Shown here: positions 38,041 through 50,600 of the stretch, piece after piece
How positions within the stretch are numbered: the stretch's first letter is position 1
How the letters are laid out: each line of letters begins with the position of its first letter
Origin: Apis mellifera
Taxonomy: Eukaryota; Arthropoda; Insecta; Hymenoptera; Apidae
NCBI RefSeq assembly: GCF_003254395.2
Contig: NC_037644.1
Coordinates: 923,001-987,000, forward strand
Reading direction: 5' to 3'
Length of the DNA stretch: 64,000 nt
Notes under the pieces: generated by a model
Seen by the model: only the letters and a program-made list of their open reading frames with translations
What the model was told of the DNA's origin: nothing
Databases searched by the model: none
Position numbers and translations under genes: made by a program

Positions 38041-41000
38041 TGTAATCTTTTTATTTTATATATATATTAAAAAAATAAATAAATAAATAAATCGTCTCTA
38101 AGGCGTATTTTGATCAATTGTATTTTCGAATGACTGATAATTTTTTAATTAATACGTTTATTTAGTTAATTATCGCGAGGATGTTTGTACAAATTCGTAG
38201 CTCGAAACGGAAGATAAATACAAAGGTTTATTTCATATGCACGTTTCGTGTTTCACGTGTACACTTTGATAATACTTTGAAAGAAAGAAAGAAAGAAAGA
38301 AAGAAAAATTGGAATCCAAATTGGAATTACTATACCAAGGAATGGGGCGTACAACGCAAGCATTAGTTGTAACTTATAACGACGCGAAACGTTCGAGGGA
38401 TTCGAGGATATATTCCCAAGTTATAATCGAATGGATTCCATCCGACATTCAACGTCATATTATCGAACGTCATAATCACGTTAAAATTTCCAGTTATCTA
38501 TATAACACATTTCCATCTTCTCAAAATCAATCTCAAGTTAATCCAAAAAATTTCGAATCGATGAATCCCACCCACGAGGGATCTCCATTCCCCGTGAAAA
38601 TTTAACAAAACAACTCAACGATATTCAACGTAATATTATAGATCGATAATTTTACGAATCGTTCGTGCAATGATTCAAAATGAAAAGGAGAAAGAGAGAA
38701 GGGACAAGTGGAGGCGGTATATATAAACAACGAAGAAGAAGAAGAAGAAGAAAACAAGAGCAGCAAAAGAAGAAAAAGAGAAAGAAAAAGTATGCGGAGA
38801 GAAAAAAGGAAGAGACGAAGAGGGAAGAGGACGATAATACTACATTGGGCCGGCACGTGCACGCGGTTAAAAAGGTTCGCCGCAAGAGAGAAGTTTCGAC
38901 GTTGCCGCGCGCTAGTTTATAAAAGCGGAACCGGCTGTCGTGATACGGATCTGACCAATCATAAAAGCCGCATAATGGCCACTTATTCATCCATTCCCGG
39001 TCCGTGGAACGAACAAAGGCGGAAATTAGTCAGCTTCGGTATGCTTATTAATTGACTGACATTTCCGTCATATTATTGTACAATGAATCGAAAGCGGAGC
39101 GTAGAGCCCTCGAAACCCCCGCGGCCGAAACCCTCCTCCTCGTCCGTCCGTTCATCGTACACCATAGTCGTCATCGTCGTCGTTACTCCGGGGGTTGCCA
39201 TCGGGTTTCGTGGACGGCTTGGAACGTAATGCCCTCGGTACTTATGCTCGTCGCATAGATCACTACTCCTGCACTTGTGTATATATTATTAATCCTCTCG
39301 CCACGACAATGAGAAGAGACATATTTGTAATATTTCAACGTAATCTTGATTTTTAATATCCATAAAATGGATCCATAAAGGAAAGGTAAAAAGAGAAAAA
39401 TATATATTTTTATTTTTATTGATTCGTGGAAAGGGAGATTCGAGATACCAAAGAGCGTGGATTACGGGGAAAAAGATTTTCATCAGAATTTTTCCATCCT
39501 CTTTCAATTTTCCATCGTGGTTCGGATTAATTAAAAAAAAAAGAAAAAAGAGGGGAGAAGGATAGTCGATATTGCATAAAGAAACAAACAAATCCCTTCC
39601 GATCCGGGGGCCGGAGATTAGGCAGGAAGGAAACGACAGGAACGTCGAACGTAGCGAAATGGCGGCCGACTATATAAATGGAGCCGATCCCGCTCCTCCT
39701 AATGGAAACTAATGACAGTCGAAAACGTGATCGCTTTGCGCGACGAAAGGGGGAGGAGGGGGTGGCGTACGACCGAACCGACCAGCCAGTCAGCCTGCCA
39801 GCCGTGAATGGAAAGAGGCAGAGAGAGAGAGAGAGGAGAGGGAGGGAAAAAATTAAAAAAAAAAAAGAAAAAAAGGAAGGAAGAAAGAAGCGCATGTCTC
39901 AAGGGTGCTTGGTGCGATTCCATCGCGAAGGACTCATCCTCGACAGGCTGAATACTATGGGCATTCAGAGCCCTTTTTTCCACGATAATTACACGCGAAG
40001 CCACTAATTACGACTTTGCATGGCGCGCATCCGCCAGGAGAGGAGAAAATGGAAGAAAGAAGGAGGAGGGTTGGGGAGGATCGCGGAGAACGGGTGAGAC
40101 CTGGGATTGGAGATAGTTGGAAGATGGAAAATGGGGCGGAAATTAAAACGTTCGTCGTAGATTCCATTTTTTTTTTTTCTTTTTACCAATCTTTCCTATA
40201 TATATATATATTTTCTTTTTAAAAAATAATTCCTTTTCGTTGCGTTTACAAAATCGAGCACGAAACGATTAATTTAATAATATCGACGAGGAAATAAAAA
40301 TTCCCTTTCCTTGGACGACACTTTCATCCCAACGTAATTAGAATATTAATCGGGGGGCTGTTCGATCCCCAACCCCCTCCTCCTCTCCCGATTATGCATT
40401 CCGTTTTCCATCCCCTCGCAAGAGTCCCGTCTATTTTGTTTCCCTCGTGGTGTCTCCCTCGAATGATCGTCGCGAAAGGGGTTGAAAACATCTCTGAACG
40501 TCACCGGCCGGTTTAAACGTTTTCATTTCGTCCCACTGTCCTCCTCCTCCTCCTCCTCCTCCTCCTTCTCCCCCTTTCTTCCGTGTGAACACACGGCGTC
40601 CCCCAGCGCGGAAAGGAGAAGAAGAAAAAGGGAGGAAAAAGAAGAAACGAAAGAAGGGGGAAAGGAAGGAAAGCGAAAGGGGAGAAGGGTCGCCATGGCG
40701 TCAGCACGGGTCCGTAGCTGATTGGCCGATGGCAAGGGTACGCGTTTTTAGCCTCCCTTCGGATCTGCCCTCATTGTCATTTTAATTTCAATCCCCTCGG
40801 GGCCAACCGAAGGTGGAGCGAATCAGGGGTGAGAGAGCGGTGCCGACACGCATGCACCCTTCGCGAGATTACCCTCACGACTTGGTTACAACGCCGAGGG
40901 GGCCTTCTCTAACGGGTGTCCCCGGAGAAATTTTAGATATTACGGCTGGATATCACGCTGGGACGAGTTTTCTAGTTAAATGGTTCGCTTTATTATGTAG

Positions 41001-43039
41001 AATGCTTTATTATAGGCGAAAAGCTGTTATTAAGGATAAGATTCTTTTCCTTAGAGAGATTGAAAGACGCGAAGTTTTTTTAAATACGCGTTTGTTGAGT
41101 AATGAAAATTGTCGATTAAAGTAATAACTGATAAATGCATCGAAATAATGCATGGATCCTGCAAATTTAACATCTATGTTAAATTTTCTTCCATCGAGAA
41201 AGAATTCGAAAAGCTGGGAAAGAACGATCATTGCTTCACGTGAACGAACGAAGTATCTTCTTTGAAACGCGATTGAAAACTTGCCTTTAAAGAAAGATGT
41301 CCAGAAGAAGAAGAATTCCCCGAGTTTTTCGAAGTAAATCGAAGTGTCGAGGTCGAGATCGGTCGGACCTAGTTTTTCGAGGGGCGAGCGAGAGAAAAAG
41401 CGCCGTTCTTTGGCCGAAATTAAACGAGCGCGGTTCATCCCTCAGCCATCCGGCCGGCTTTTATTCGATTCGCGATGCGACAGCCGAGATAGCCGACACA
41501 CCGTGCGGTTCATCCCCGACCTCTCCCTCCGTACCCGTAGACGCCTCTGAAAGCTTTTCCACCGACCGAGGGGGGGAGGGAATGGGAAAAGACACGAAGA
41601 CGAGAAGAGAGAGAGAACCGATGGAGACAGAGACCAAGATAGAGGAAGAGAGAGAGAGAGGGAGCATAAGGAAGAGAGGTCGGAATCGAGGAGAGGGAGA
41701 GAAGGGACGAACGGAGGAGGATGGCTGATGTTCCATCATGGGGAATGAAAATCAGGAACCCCCTGGGGGCTCGGAATTAAAATGGCTGTCACACGCAACC
41801 GGGGGTTGTGCTCTTCCTGCGGAAAACCTCAACGAGAGGAGGCGGCATGAAAAGAACCCCTTTCTTCCCTCCGATCCCACCCTCCTTTTCCTACTTCTGC
41901 CACATTTTTTTCCCTCATTACCTTATCTCCCTCTTTTTCCCTCTCCTTCCTTTTTTTCTTCTCCCCCCTAGGCGCTACGCTTTTTCCACCTCTCCGTCCT
42001 TCTCTTTCTTCTTGTTTCTTGTTTGCTGCCTTCCATAGAGAGGAGAGAGGGAGATATCGAGACGTGGATTTCGTTGTCGCCGTTTTATTAGGATGTTGCA
42101 AATGAGGTTTGGTCGATTTTTTTCCCCCTTTTTACTTTTTCTTCTTTCTTTATTTCAGATATTTAGAGATAATTATTATATATATATAGGCGATGTTGTT
42201 GTTTATTTTATTTTATTTTTTTTCTCTCTCTCTTTTGAGTATAAAAGTTTAATTTGAGGGAAAAGTGATAATTGCTCGGCGCATTTTTTCAATTCACGGG
42301 AAAATGGATCGATAAGAATGGAGCCGATTATTTGTACCTATTATCAATTACATTTAATTACGTGGGGAAAGCTGGAGCGATATGAAATCACGGGGGTTAA
42401 TGGAGCGTTATTCGTCGCTTAAATGGACGTTCCATCGACTACGTGCAATCAAACGTGATGCATTAAGGTACTACTCGACGAGAAGTAGACGAAGAAGCGA
42501 TATTCCGACCGGTAATGAGCTATAAACATTTTTATTTATTCGCTTGCACCGACGCGAAAACTCTTCACTTTATTTCAATATTGATCGAATGAGAGATAAA
42601 AAAGAAGAAAAAAAAGAGAAGGAGGAGGAGGGAATTCTATAAAAATGGGGGAAAAGAAACTTTTATTCGTATTAAGAAAAAAGGAAGAAAAAAATCGACC
42701 AAGATAAAAATTACATACAAATATTTCGGCGAGGAAATGATTAATTACAAGAAGCTTTTAAATTGCGAAACTAAGCCAGATATAATACGCTGTGCAGTAC
42801 AGTACAGTGTTTCATGAAACTCAATCGTGGTTGGGGTTTGAAGATCAACTATAATCGCGTTTGCCCTACTTAAAATGAAATCAAAAGGGAAATTAATCTA
42901 GTAGAACGTTTATGGGATCATTTCGAGCCGATAACCATTTATCGTTAAAAATCATATTTGAAACGTTCCGACGTAACGTAATTGAATTAAATTGAATCGA
43001 TAAATTATTTTAAACATTCTGTTGCAGCCATATTTCTAG
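38041..43039. other. noncoding, alternating GC-rich purine/pyrimidine blocks
   Basis: Features seen are an AAAT run (38079-38092), a GAAA run (38278-38305), a GAA-rich purine block (38680-38840), a purine tract (39815-39890), a CCT run (40539-40566), an X-box-like palindrome at 40689-40702, GAGA-rich DNA (41600-41710) and a pyrimidine tract (41850-41970). Open frames are low-complexity and overlap on opposite strands. I see no exon. Confidence 0.45.
40689..40702. promoter_or_regulatory. X-box-like palindrome (imperfect)
   Basis: GTCGCCATGGCGTC has one good half-site (GTCGCC) and one weaker half, around the central AT. It sits in GC-rich DNA next to a long purine tract. Motif evidence only. 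Confidence 0.25.
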
Positions 43040-43059
43040 AAAAAAAAAAAAATTTCAAA

Positions 43060-44580
43060 AGATACAGGCGATCAAAATTTACAAATCAAATCGAACTATT
43101 CGCCATTATCTATTCCATTCTGAATTAATCTCCATCATAAAAATCACGAAGCAAATTCGAAATCAGGCCAAACGTAAGAATTAATTATAAAAAATACCGA
43201 AACCAAACGTTAACTTCAGGGTGAGTTAAAAATCGCAGATCGAAAAAAAAAAAATGACATAAGAGAAGAAATCGAACTGCCATTATCTATTCCAATTCTG
43301 AATTAATCTCCATCATAAAAATCACAAAGCAAATTCGAAATCAGGCCAAACGTAAGAATTATCAAAATACACCAAAACTAAACTTACTTCTAAAAAAAAG
43401 AAACAGGGTGAGTTAAAAATCGCAGATCGAAAAAAAAAAAACGACATAAGAGAAGAAATCGAACTGCCATTATCTATTCCAATTCTGAATTAATCTCCAT
43501 CATAAAAATCACGAAGCAAATTCGAAATCAAGCCAAACGTAAGAATTAATTATAAAAAATACCAAAACCAAACGTTAACTTCTAAAAAAAAGAAACAGGG
43601 TCAGTTAAAAATCGCAGATCGAAAAAAAAAAAGACGAGATAAGAGAAGAAATCGAACTGCCATTATCTATTCCAATTCTGAATTAATCTCCATCATAAAA
43701 ATCACAAAGCAAATTCGAAATCAGGCCAAACGTAAGAATTATCAAAATACACCAAAACTAAACTTATTTCTAAAAAAAAGAAACAGGGTGAGTTAAAAAT
43801 CGCAGGTCGAAAAAAAAAAAACGACATAAGAGAAGAAATCGAACTGCCATTATCTATTCCAATTCTGAATTAATCTCCATCATAAAAATCACGAAGCAAA
43901 TTCGAAATCAAGCCAAACGTAAGAATTAATTATAAAAAATACCAAAACCAAACGTTAACTTCTAAAAAAAAGAAACAGGGTGAGTTAAAAATCGCAGATC
44001 GAAAAAAAAAAACGACATAAGAGAAGAAATCGAACTGCCATTATCTATTCCAATTCTGAATTAATCTCCATCATAAAAATCACAAAGCAAATTCGAAATC
44101 AGGCCAAACGTAAGAATTAATTATAAAAAATACCGAAACCAAACGTTAACTTCAGGGTGAGTTAAAAATCGCAGATCGAAAAAAAAAAAATGACATAAGA
44201 GAAGAAATCGAACTGCCATTATCTATTCCAATTCTGAATTAATCTCCATCATAAAAATCACAAAGCAAATTCGAAATCAGGCCAAACGTAAGAATTATTA
44301 AAAAATACCAAAACCAAACGTTAACTTCTAAAAAAAAAAGAAACAGGGTGAGTTAAAAATCGCAGATCGAAAAAAAAAAACGACATAAGAGAAGAAATCG
44401 AACTGCCATTATCTATTCCAATTCTGAATTAATCTCCATCATAAAAATCACAAAGCAAATTCGAAATCAGGCCAAACGTAAGAATTATTAAAACGCACCA
44501 AAACCAAACTTACTTCTAAAAAAAAGAAACAGGGTGAGTTAAAAATCGCAGATCGAAAAAAAAAAGACGAGATAAAAGAA
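43060..44580. repeat. tandem array D, eight to nine units of about 190 bp with higher-order pattern
   Basis: GTTAAAAATCGCAGATCG or a close variant recurs at about 43224, 43412, 43603, 43792, 43982, 44160, 44351 and 44537. Units share AACTGCCATTATCTATTCCA, CTCCATCATAAAAATCAC and GAAATCAGGCCAAACGTAAG. Two variants of the segment after CGTAAGAATT (TAATTATAAAAAATACC and TATCAAAATACACC) alternate in units 1-5. Units 1 and 6 share the same short junction (GTTAACTTCAGGGTGAG). The array ends inside a purine-rich tract that leads into the next GC-rich block. Confidence 0.93.
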
Positions 44581-46300
44581 GAAAAGAGGGAGGGGAAAAA
44601 AAAAAGAAGAAAAACCGCAGCATCGAACGACGCGGTTCTTTCTTCGCCGCGAGGCTAGACCAGGGGTTAATCCCCCGTTGGCGGACGGGGGTGTGGGCGA
44701 CGCACGCGAAAATTGCGCCTTTTTTTCGCGAGGCTGCCTTTTTCCCGGGCGTATCCGGCGCGCGATATCTCGCTGCGCCCCGTCTTTTCTTCTCATTACT
44801 CGGCCGCCTCCCCCCGCCCCCATTCCCTTTCGCAGTCGGGTGAACGTCGCCCGTGCACCGCCGTCATCCACCCCTGGCCTCACTGACTCATCGGGGGCGT
44901 CTAATAATGTCGCCAGCCAGGCGTTCCACGTACCATCCACCACCCCTCCTCCCACCCGCTCCTTCTTTGGCCACCCTTCCTCTCTCTCTCTCCTCCCCGT
45001 TGGGTTACCGTTGAGGGGTTGATAGGAGAAGGGGAGGGGGCGATGTGACGGGCGGCGAGATAAAGCGAGGGGAAGACGAGAAACGGGGTGAAAAACGAGA
45101 GAGAGAGAGAGAGAGTCGAGGAGGGATGGAGGACAGGTGAAAATGTGAACAGAGGGAAAATACGGGGGAGGAGGAAGGATGGAAAGTAGAGAATGGAGAA
45201 GAGAGAGAGAGAGAGAGGGATGTTGCACTATCTCTGCCGCCGACAAAATGAGCCTCGCCAGCCACCGTCCTCTTTCCTGTCCTCCTCCTCCTCCTCTTCT
45301 TCGTCCGCCTCCTCCTCTCTTCCCTCCTTGGCAGCCATGCACAGCACTTCTAACCCAGGCTGCAACCGCCGATGCAGCCGCGGGAAAAGCAGCGAGAAAA
45401 CGATTCGCGCCACCGTTCTCCTTTTCCTTCCTCCTCCTCTCTTTCTCTCTCTCGCCCTCACCTCTTCGTGTCTGCACGGAGGGAGGAACTTTTCCAACGA
45501 GCTGCTTCCAACTTGTCCCGCGATTGTTTCGTCCCTTTTCTTCCCTCTGTCCACCCCCTATCCGCAATACCTTCTATAGTTGTACGCGGATCCGCTCGCG
45601 TTTCTCGCAGGCGGCTGCACGGATATATATATATATACCTGTTCGTCGGTTGATATTTTTTTTTTACCCTGTTTCGTTTTTTTTTTGGAATGGTTCCTTT
45701 GGTATTTGGGAGGGTTGATTCCATCGGGATGCACGACGTTTGATCGAGTTACTCCCTTTGTCGCGCACCTTTTCCACGGATCGGTGTGTCGCTCGGTCCA
45801 CGATTGGATCTCGCGATTTGGTTCAAAATTTTTCCTCTCTTTTCTTCCTTTTTTTTTGTAAAATAGTTTCGAGGTATCGATTCGACAAAGAACGAAGAGA
45901 ATTGATTCTTTTCAGAGAAGGAGCTCGTTCCCAACTTTCCGTATAAATGGGAAGGAAATCTAATTTTCCACGCTCGTATCCGCTTTTCCGCCTCGCCTCG
46001 GATGGATGGATTAAAAGGGACAAGTGAATGTTTAATACCTTAATAGGGGAAAGGAAAGCGGTACCGCGTAAATCGAGTCTCGCAATAGACGTAAAACGGG
46101 GAGCCTGATATTGACAGGAATCGGCGAACTTGCCCCCCCCTTCCCTATCGCGAAGGGTTTGTTTTGCCTTTATACTGGGGATGACACGTTGCGCAGATAG
46201 GTGTGGTGCATGCCTCTGTGTAACTACCCCCGCTCGATGCGCGCACGCGGATGCGTGAAATGGTGGAAAACGGACGGCAGGAGGTCCCCCGATGACCGCC
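44581..46300. other. GC-rich noncoding block
   Basis: Strongly CpG-rich with pyrimidine-rich (44800-45000, 45270-45550) and GAGA-rich (45095-45215) tracts. The 342-residue open frame on the - strand (44539-45567) and its opposite-strand partners have low-complexity R/S/P/G products. It begins inside array D-like sequence and ends in it, which argues against a real gene. The block could be a promoter island or a Polycomb/GAGA-type element. Confidence 0.45.
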
Positions 46301-48200
46301 AATAATTAACCGGAAATTAAATAAAGTAACCTTGTTTCCCCATCTGACGAGGACAAAATTTCTGCGAAATTCTTATTCGACGTATTTCGACGAAATTTGC
46401 GCAAAGGAAAAATTGGATTTGATTGGTGTCGAAAATTTTTATATTCCATACGAATGAAAATTAAATGTTTGTATTTTGGTATTGGAGAGATTGGAAAATT
46501 TCCATTGATTTTTTTATATTGGAAAAAAATGGACAAAAGTTTGATAGAAGTCGAAATAGATAGATTTTGGGATTCTTGAATTCTCGAATCGTGAAAATTT
46601 GGTTGGAATTTCTCTTTGAAGAAGGATCGTATTTCGCGAAAGGATGGATGAGAAAATCCAAAGGTTGCATGTTTCTAGGAAACTGATGATCTGCAGACCG
46701 TATTATTCCCTCGAAGTTGCAAACAATAGCGGGGGGGGGGTAATTCGAGTTTCTCGTAGGATCAAATTATTTGCATTTTACACTTCGTTAAACGAATTGA
46801 AACATAAGTAACCACGGTTTAATGAACGCGCAGAGTTCGTTTATTTACGTTTTAATTATTCTCGCTTTCCCTTCGCCGGTCCGAATAAACACGCTCTTAA
46901 AAATTCACCGCACGAAAGAAGTTTATTATTTTATGCTCATTACCATGCACCGCACGGCAAAAATCAATTAACCCAAGAACTCCCCGGGAAAACCGTAATT
47001 ATCTGCCATTTTTATCAACGCTTAAAAATAATGAATATAATTAATTACGCGAGATCGATGTAATTTCGCGAAATAAATCATTCGTTCTTTTTTCTTTCTT
47101 TCTTTCTTTCTTTTTTTATTTTATTTTATTTTTATTAGAATAACTAAATGAACAATATCGTTCCTTCAACTCGATTCATTTTGACTTCAATCGTTGTTTT
47201 CAACTTGATTCTTCGTTCGAGTCGTTACACGATAAATTGCTATTATTTTAATAAAATTTCACTTTCGTCATTTCCTTTCTTCCTCATTTATGATTCACTC
47301 GTAAACCCTTTTTATTAATGCTTTTTCAAATGAAATAAAATATCCTGAAATCTATCTGGAGAAATTCCAAATAGCAGTTCTTTTTTCCTCTTTATTTTTC
47401 CACCTTTTACATTATATATATTTAATATACATTCTTTTTCGTTCTTCCTCGATATTCGATTTATCCTTTTTTCGATAAATAGAATATTTTTTCGGACGAA
47501 AAAAGTACCTTTTATATTTTTATCGCATAACAAGGTAAAAAAAACGTCACGCATAATGCGAACAATCTATCACATTACTTTCCATTGTTCTCGTTATCTA
47601 GAACTTATTATTACGCGATATTTTTTCACCGGATAAAAGTCAAAATTCGACAGGCAGGAATTATTATTTCAAACGTTGCCCGTTTTAATTGTAATTATCA
47701 TCAAAAGAACGCCTTCGCGATTCCCTTTTCCGTAATTTAATCCCGCGCAGTTTACCTTCTTTTCTTCTAGCCTACTTAATCCTTTCGAAACCTTTTTTCT
47801 TTTTTGCTTCGAATTAAAGAAAAGAATTAGATTTCAATCTCTCAAATTGTACTCGGACGAAATCTATCTATTTATTACGAAAATGGAGTAAATTTTCAAA
47901 CGCTTCATTTGAGAGATTTAAAAGAAAGAAAAAATAATAAATAAACCTCATTTTTGTGAAAATTGTATTCCTTCGTTGATAAATCCAACAATTAAATTAA
48001 TTACGAATAATAAACTTGAAACACCTTCGAATAATTACGAAATTCATATATTATTTACAAATTATGAATTTCTATGATGAATATAAGATATGAAAGTAAA
48101 ATAAATAACTAAATATCTTACATCATTTTCGTGTCATTTTATCGAAAATAAATTCCTCCTCCAAAAAAAAAGAAATGAGAAGAGCAGCAAAAACAGTTAC
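46301..48200. other. mixed and AT-rich noncoding DNA with enhancer-like segment
   Basis: The stretch 46780-47070 is balanced and non-repetitive and carries many homeodomain-type cores (TTTTAATTATT, CAATTAACCC, ATAATTAATTACG) together with TTTATTATTTTATGC. This is the look of a conserved insect enhancer, though conservation cannot be tested here. Further right there is a TTTC run (47093-47112) and AT-rich DNA with no ORF of note. Confidence 0.35.
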
Positions 48201-50600
48201 ATTATCGAAACGAGCGTTGTGAATTACACGGGAAAAGAGCAGGCACGAAAACGCTCGAAAATAAATACCTATGACCGGAGGCTAGGATACGCGCGAACCG
48301 CCTCCGCCACCCCTTTTATGAAACACAGAGGTTTGGAGGAGGAGGAGGAGGAGGTGGTGGTGGCGATAGTGGCGGTGGTGGTGGTTAGCGACTGTATTTT
48401 GACTTCTACATCGTTCGTTCTCACCCCGCGAAATATAATCTCGCCGATCGCGCACCGCCATCAAGTAGCAATATCCTGGAGTAGACACGTGCAACGGCGG
48501 ACAAAGCGCTTCGATTTCGCTGATAGCGATCAAAGTAACTTTGTTCGCGGTTCGCCGAGCTCTGTATTCCCGGCTGTTAGCCGGCCGCCAGATTGTTTCT
48601 CGTTCGCGTTCTCTGCGCTATCCAATGTCGCGAAAATTTCTCCCTTTCCTTTTTTCTCTCTCTTCCCTCATCCTTCCTCCATCTATTTCAATAAATGAGA
48701 GAGGTAGAAAGAATCCTCCAAGATGGATGTATACGGGATAAATTTCGTTAAAAGGATCATTAATTAAAATTAATTAAAATCAGAAGAGAAATCTCCGATC
48801 CCTCGAAGAATCGAAAATTGATTCTCGTTCGAAGATAATCTTCATACACACTTTGAAAAGGAGAGAGAGAGAAGGATAAAGATATTCAAGGAAAAGAAGT
48901 TAGGGGAGGAGGTCGTAGGAGGGAATTTAGTAAATCGAGTTGGCCTTCCCGTGGAGGGTGTCGGTGCGTCTGTCCACCATATTGATCGCGGAGGCACCCC
49001 TGGTGGCTGCCTATACACAGCCACTCGCACAGTCTCAGCGCCTCGCACACTCGCCAACTTGTTACGTGTACGTGCAACGTGAATCGATGTGGCGGCCACG
49101 GAGAGGAGGACACGTACACGCACACGTGCAGGAAGGGAAGGAAGGAAGGAGAGAAATGCTCGGTCCACGGGCGGGCGGAGAGCGCATAACGTATAATACA
49201 CGTAGGGTGCGCGAGGTGGAGGAGAAGGGGGAGGCAGAGACGGGAGAAGTACATAGGGATCCGTTACAGGACCGAGTTTAGGGGTGGCTTTCGCCCTACG
49301 GTCCAGAGGGGGCTGGCGCCGGAAGGAGGGCGAGAGGGTTGGCGGGCAGGCGAGGGGTGGCCCCAGCGAGCGGGGGTGGCCAGGAAAGGAGGGAGAGATG
49401 AGGGACTCGGCTGGCGTTGGAGCCGACACTCGCGGGTGCCGGCGTTTCCATGGCTACCACCACCCTCGCTGTGAACAAGCCCTCCACGTCATATTGGCAT
49501 AGTATATTCCCCGCACCATAAAGCCAAATAATCTACCGAGTGATCCAATCTGAGGGGGCCGTGGCGATGTGCCGTCGCACAGCTGCGTCGCGACACCGTC
49601 GTCGTCCTCCTGCCTCCCATCCTTCTCCATATTCCACCCTATTATTCCACCACCGCGATACTTTCCTTCGCGTACCTTCGCGTAATAAAACAGACCAATG
49701 GAGGCCGACCGATATCGAATAGTTTTCGACCACCATGCTTCTTCCTTCATGTGCGTTCTCGTGCGTGTCTCGAGAGGGGTGAGGCTTCTTTTTATCTCCG
49801 CGTCTCGGCCAGTATTCCGCATTGGCCGTAGCAACGTATACGGAATACCGAGTGTGGACAGAGCCTCTCTCTCTCTCTTCCTTTTTTCTTTATTTGAGAC
49901 GCGCAGTTCCTAGCTCTTCTCCTCGGCTCGCTTCGAAACCCTTGTAAGCCTGAAGAACACTCGCGAAATGGAGTATTCCAGCGTTAGCTATTGCTCGGTA
50001 CACTCTCGCTGGAAAACTTTCCATCTCTAGGTAGTAGGTCGTAAATAAAATTCCCCGCCGGTTGCGTTTGTTTAACTTTCGCGACACTCGAAACGTTACA
50101 TCCGCGTGCAACACCGAGTTGCTCAGAATTAATCGTGTACAATTCTTGTTCGATATCGACGATATCGTAATCTCTCTCTTTTTAATAAATTTTAAACAAG
50201 TTTTTCCTTTTCCTCCTTCTCCGTGTATTTTATCTCCTTCGTGTTTTCGTCAGAGGAGAGGGAGATAGACGCGTTGGTTAAAAATTAGATGCGCAGAGTA
50301 TTGGATGGATCGAGACAACTGTGATCGAAACAAACTGTGACCGCCTCGGGCCACTTTGCGCGATTCGTTTAGTTACATTTGTTTCCTTCCTCCTATTTCC
50401 GCCCTATCGGTCTCCCTCTTTTTACCGTAACCCGTTTCGCGATAACTACCTGACAAAATTGCATACGCGGCGATGGCCGCGGGCCATGCTGTGATATCGG
50501 CCGCCATCGAAATTACAAATTTACTCCCGAGGAAATCGTCGAAAGAATTTTTATTTCTTCCTGTTACGGAGGGGGAGGGGAGGGAGAACTTTGACATCTC
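48201..50600. other. GC-rich noncoding block with GGA/GGT runs and X-box
   Basis: It holds GGA and GGT trinucleotide runs (about 48334-48385), CACGTG and ACACGT words near 49060-49130 and an X-box at 49444-49457. ORFs on both strands (48842-49429 minus, 195 aa; 48219-48698 plus, 159 aa) are low-complexity and mutually overlapping. No exon is supported. Confidence 0.4.
49444..49457. promoter_or_regulatory. X-box-like palindrome
   Basis: GTTTCCATGGCTAC matches the RFX pattern GTNNCC-AT-GGNNAC on both half-sites. It lies at the edge of a GC-rich block, followed by more balanced DNA. Confidence 0.35.

Noticed and set aside
44539..45567. 342-aa ORF on the - strand as a protein gene
   Set aside because: The product is R/S/G/P-rich and low-complexity with no domain. 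It starts in array D sequence on one side and overlaps several frames on the other strand; base composition explains it.
50025..50040. let-7-like word (CTAGGTAGTAGGTCGT)
   Set aside because: It resembles part of let-7 but differs in the seed start and further on. No complementary arm forming a precursor hairpin is visible.
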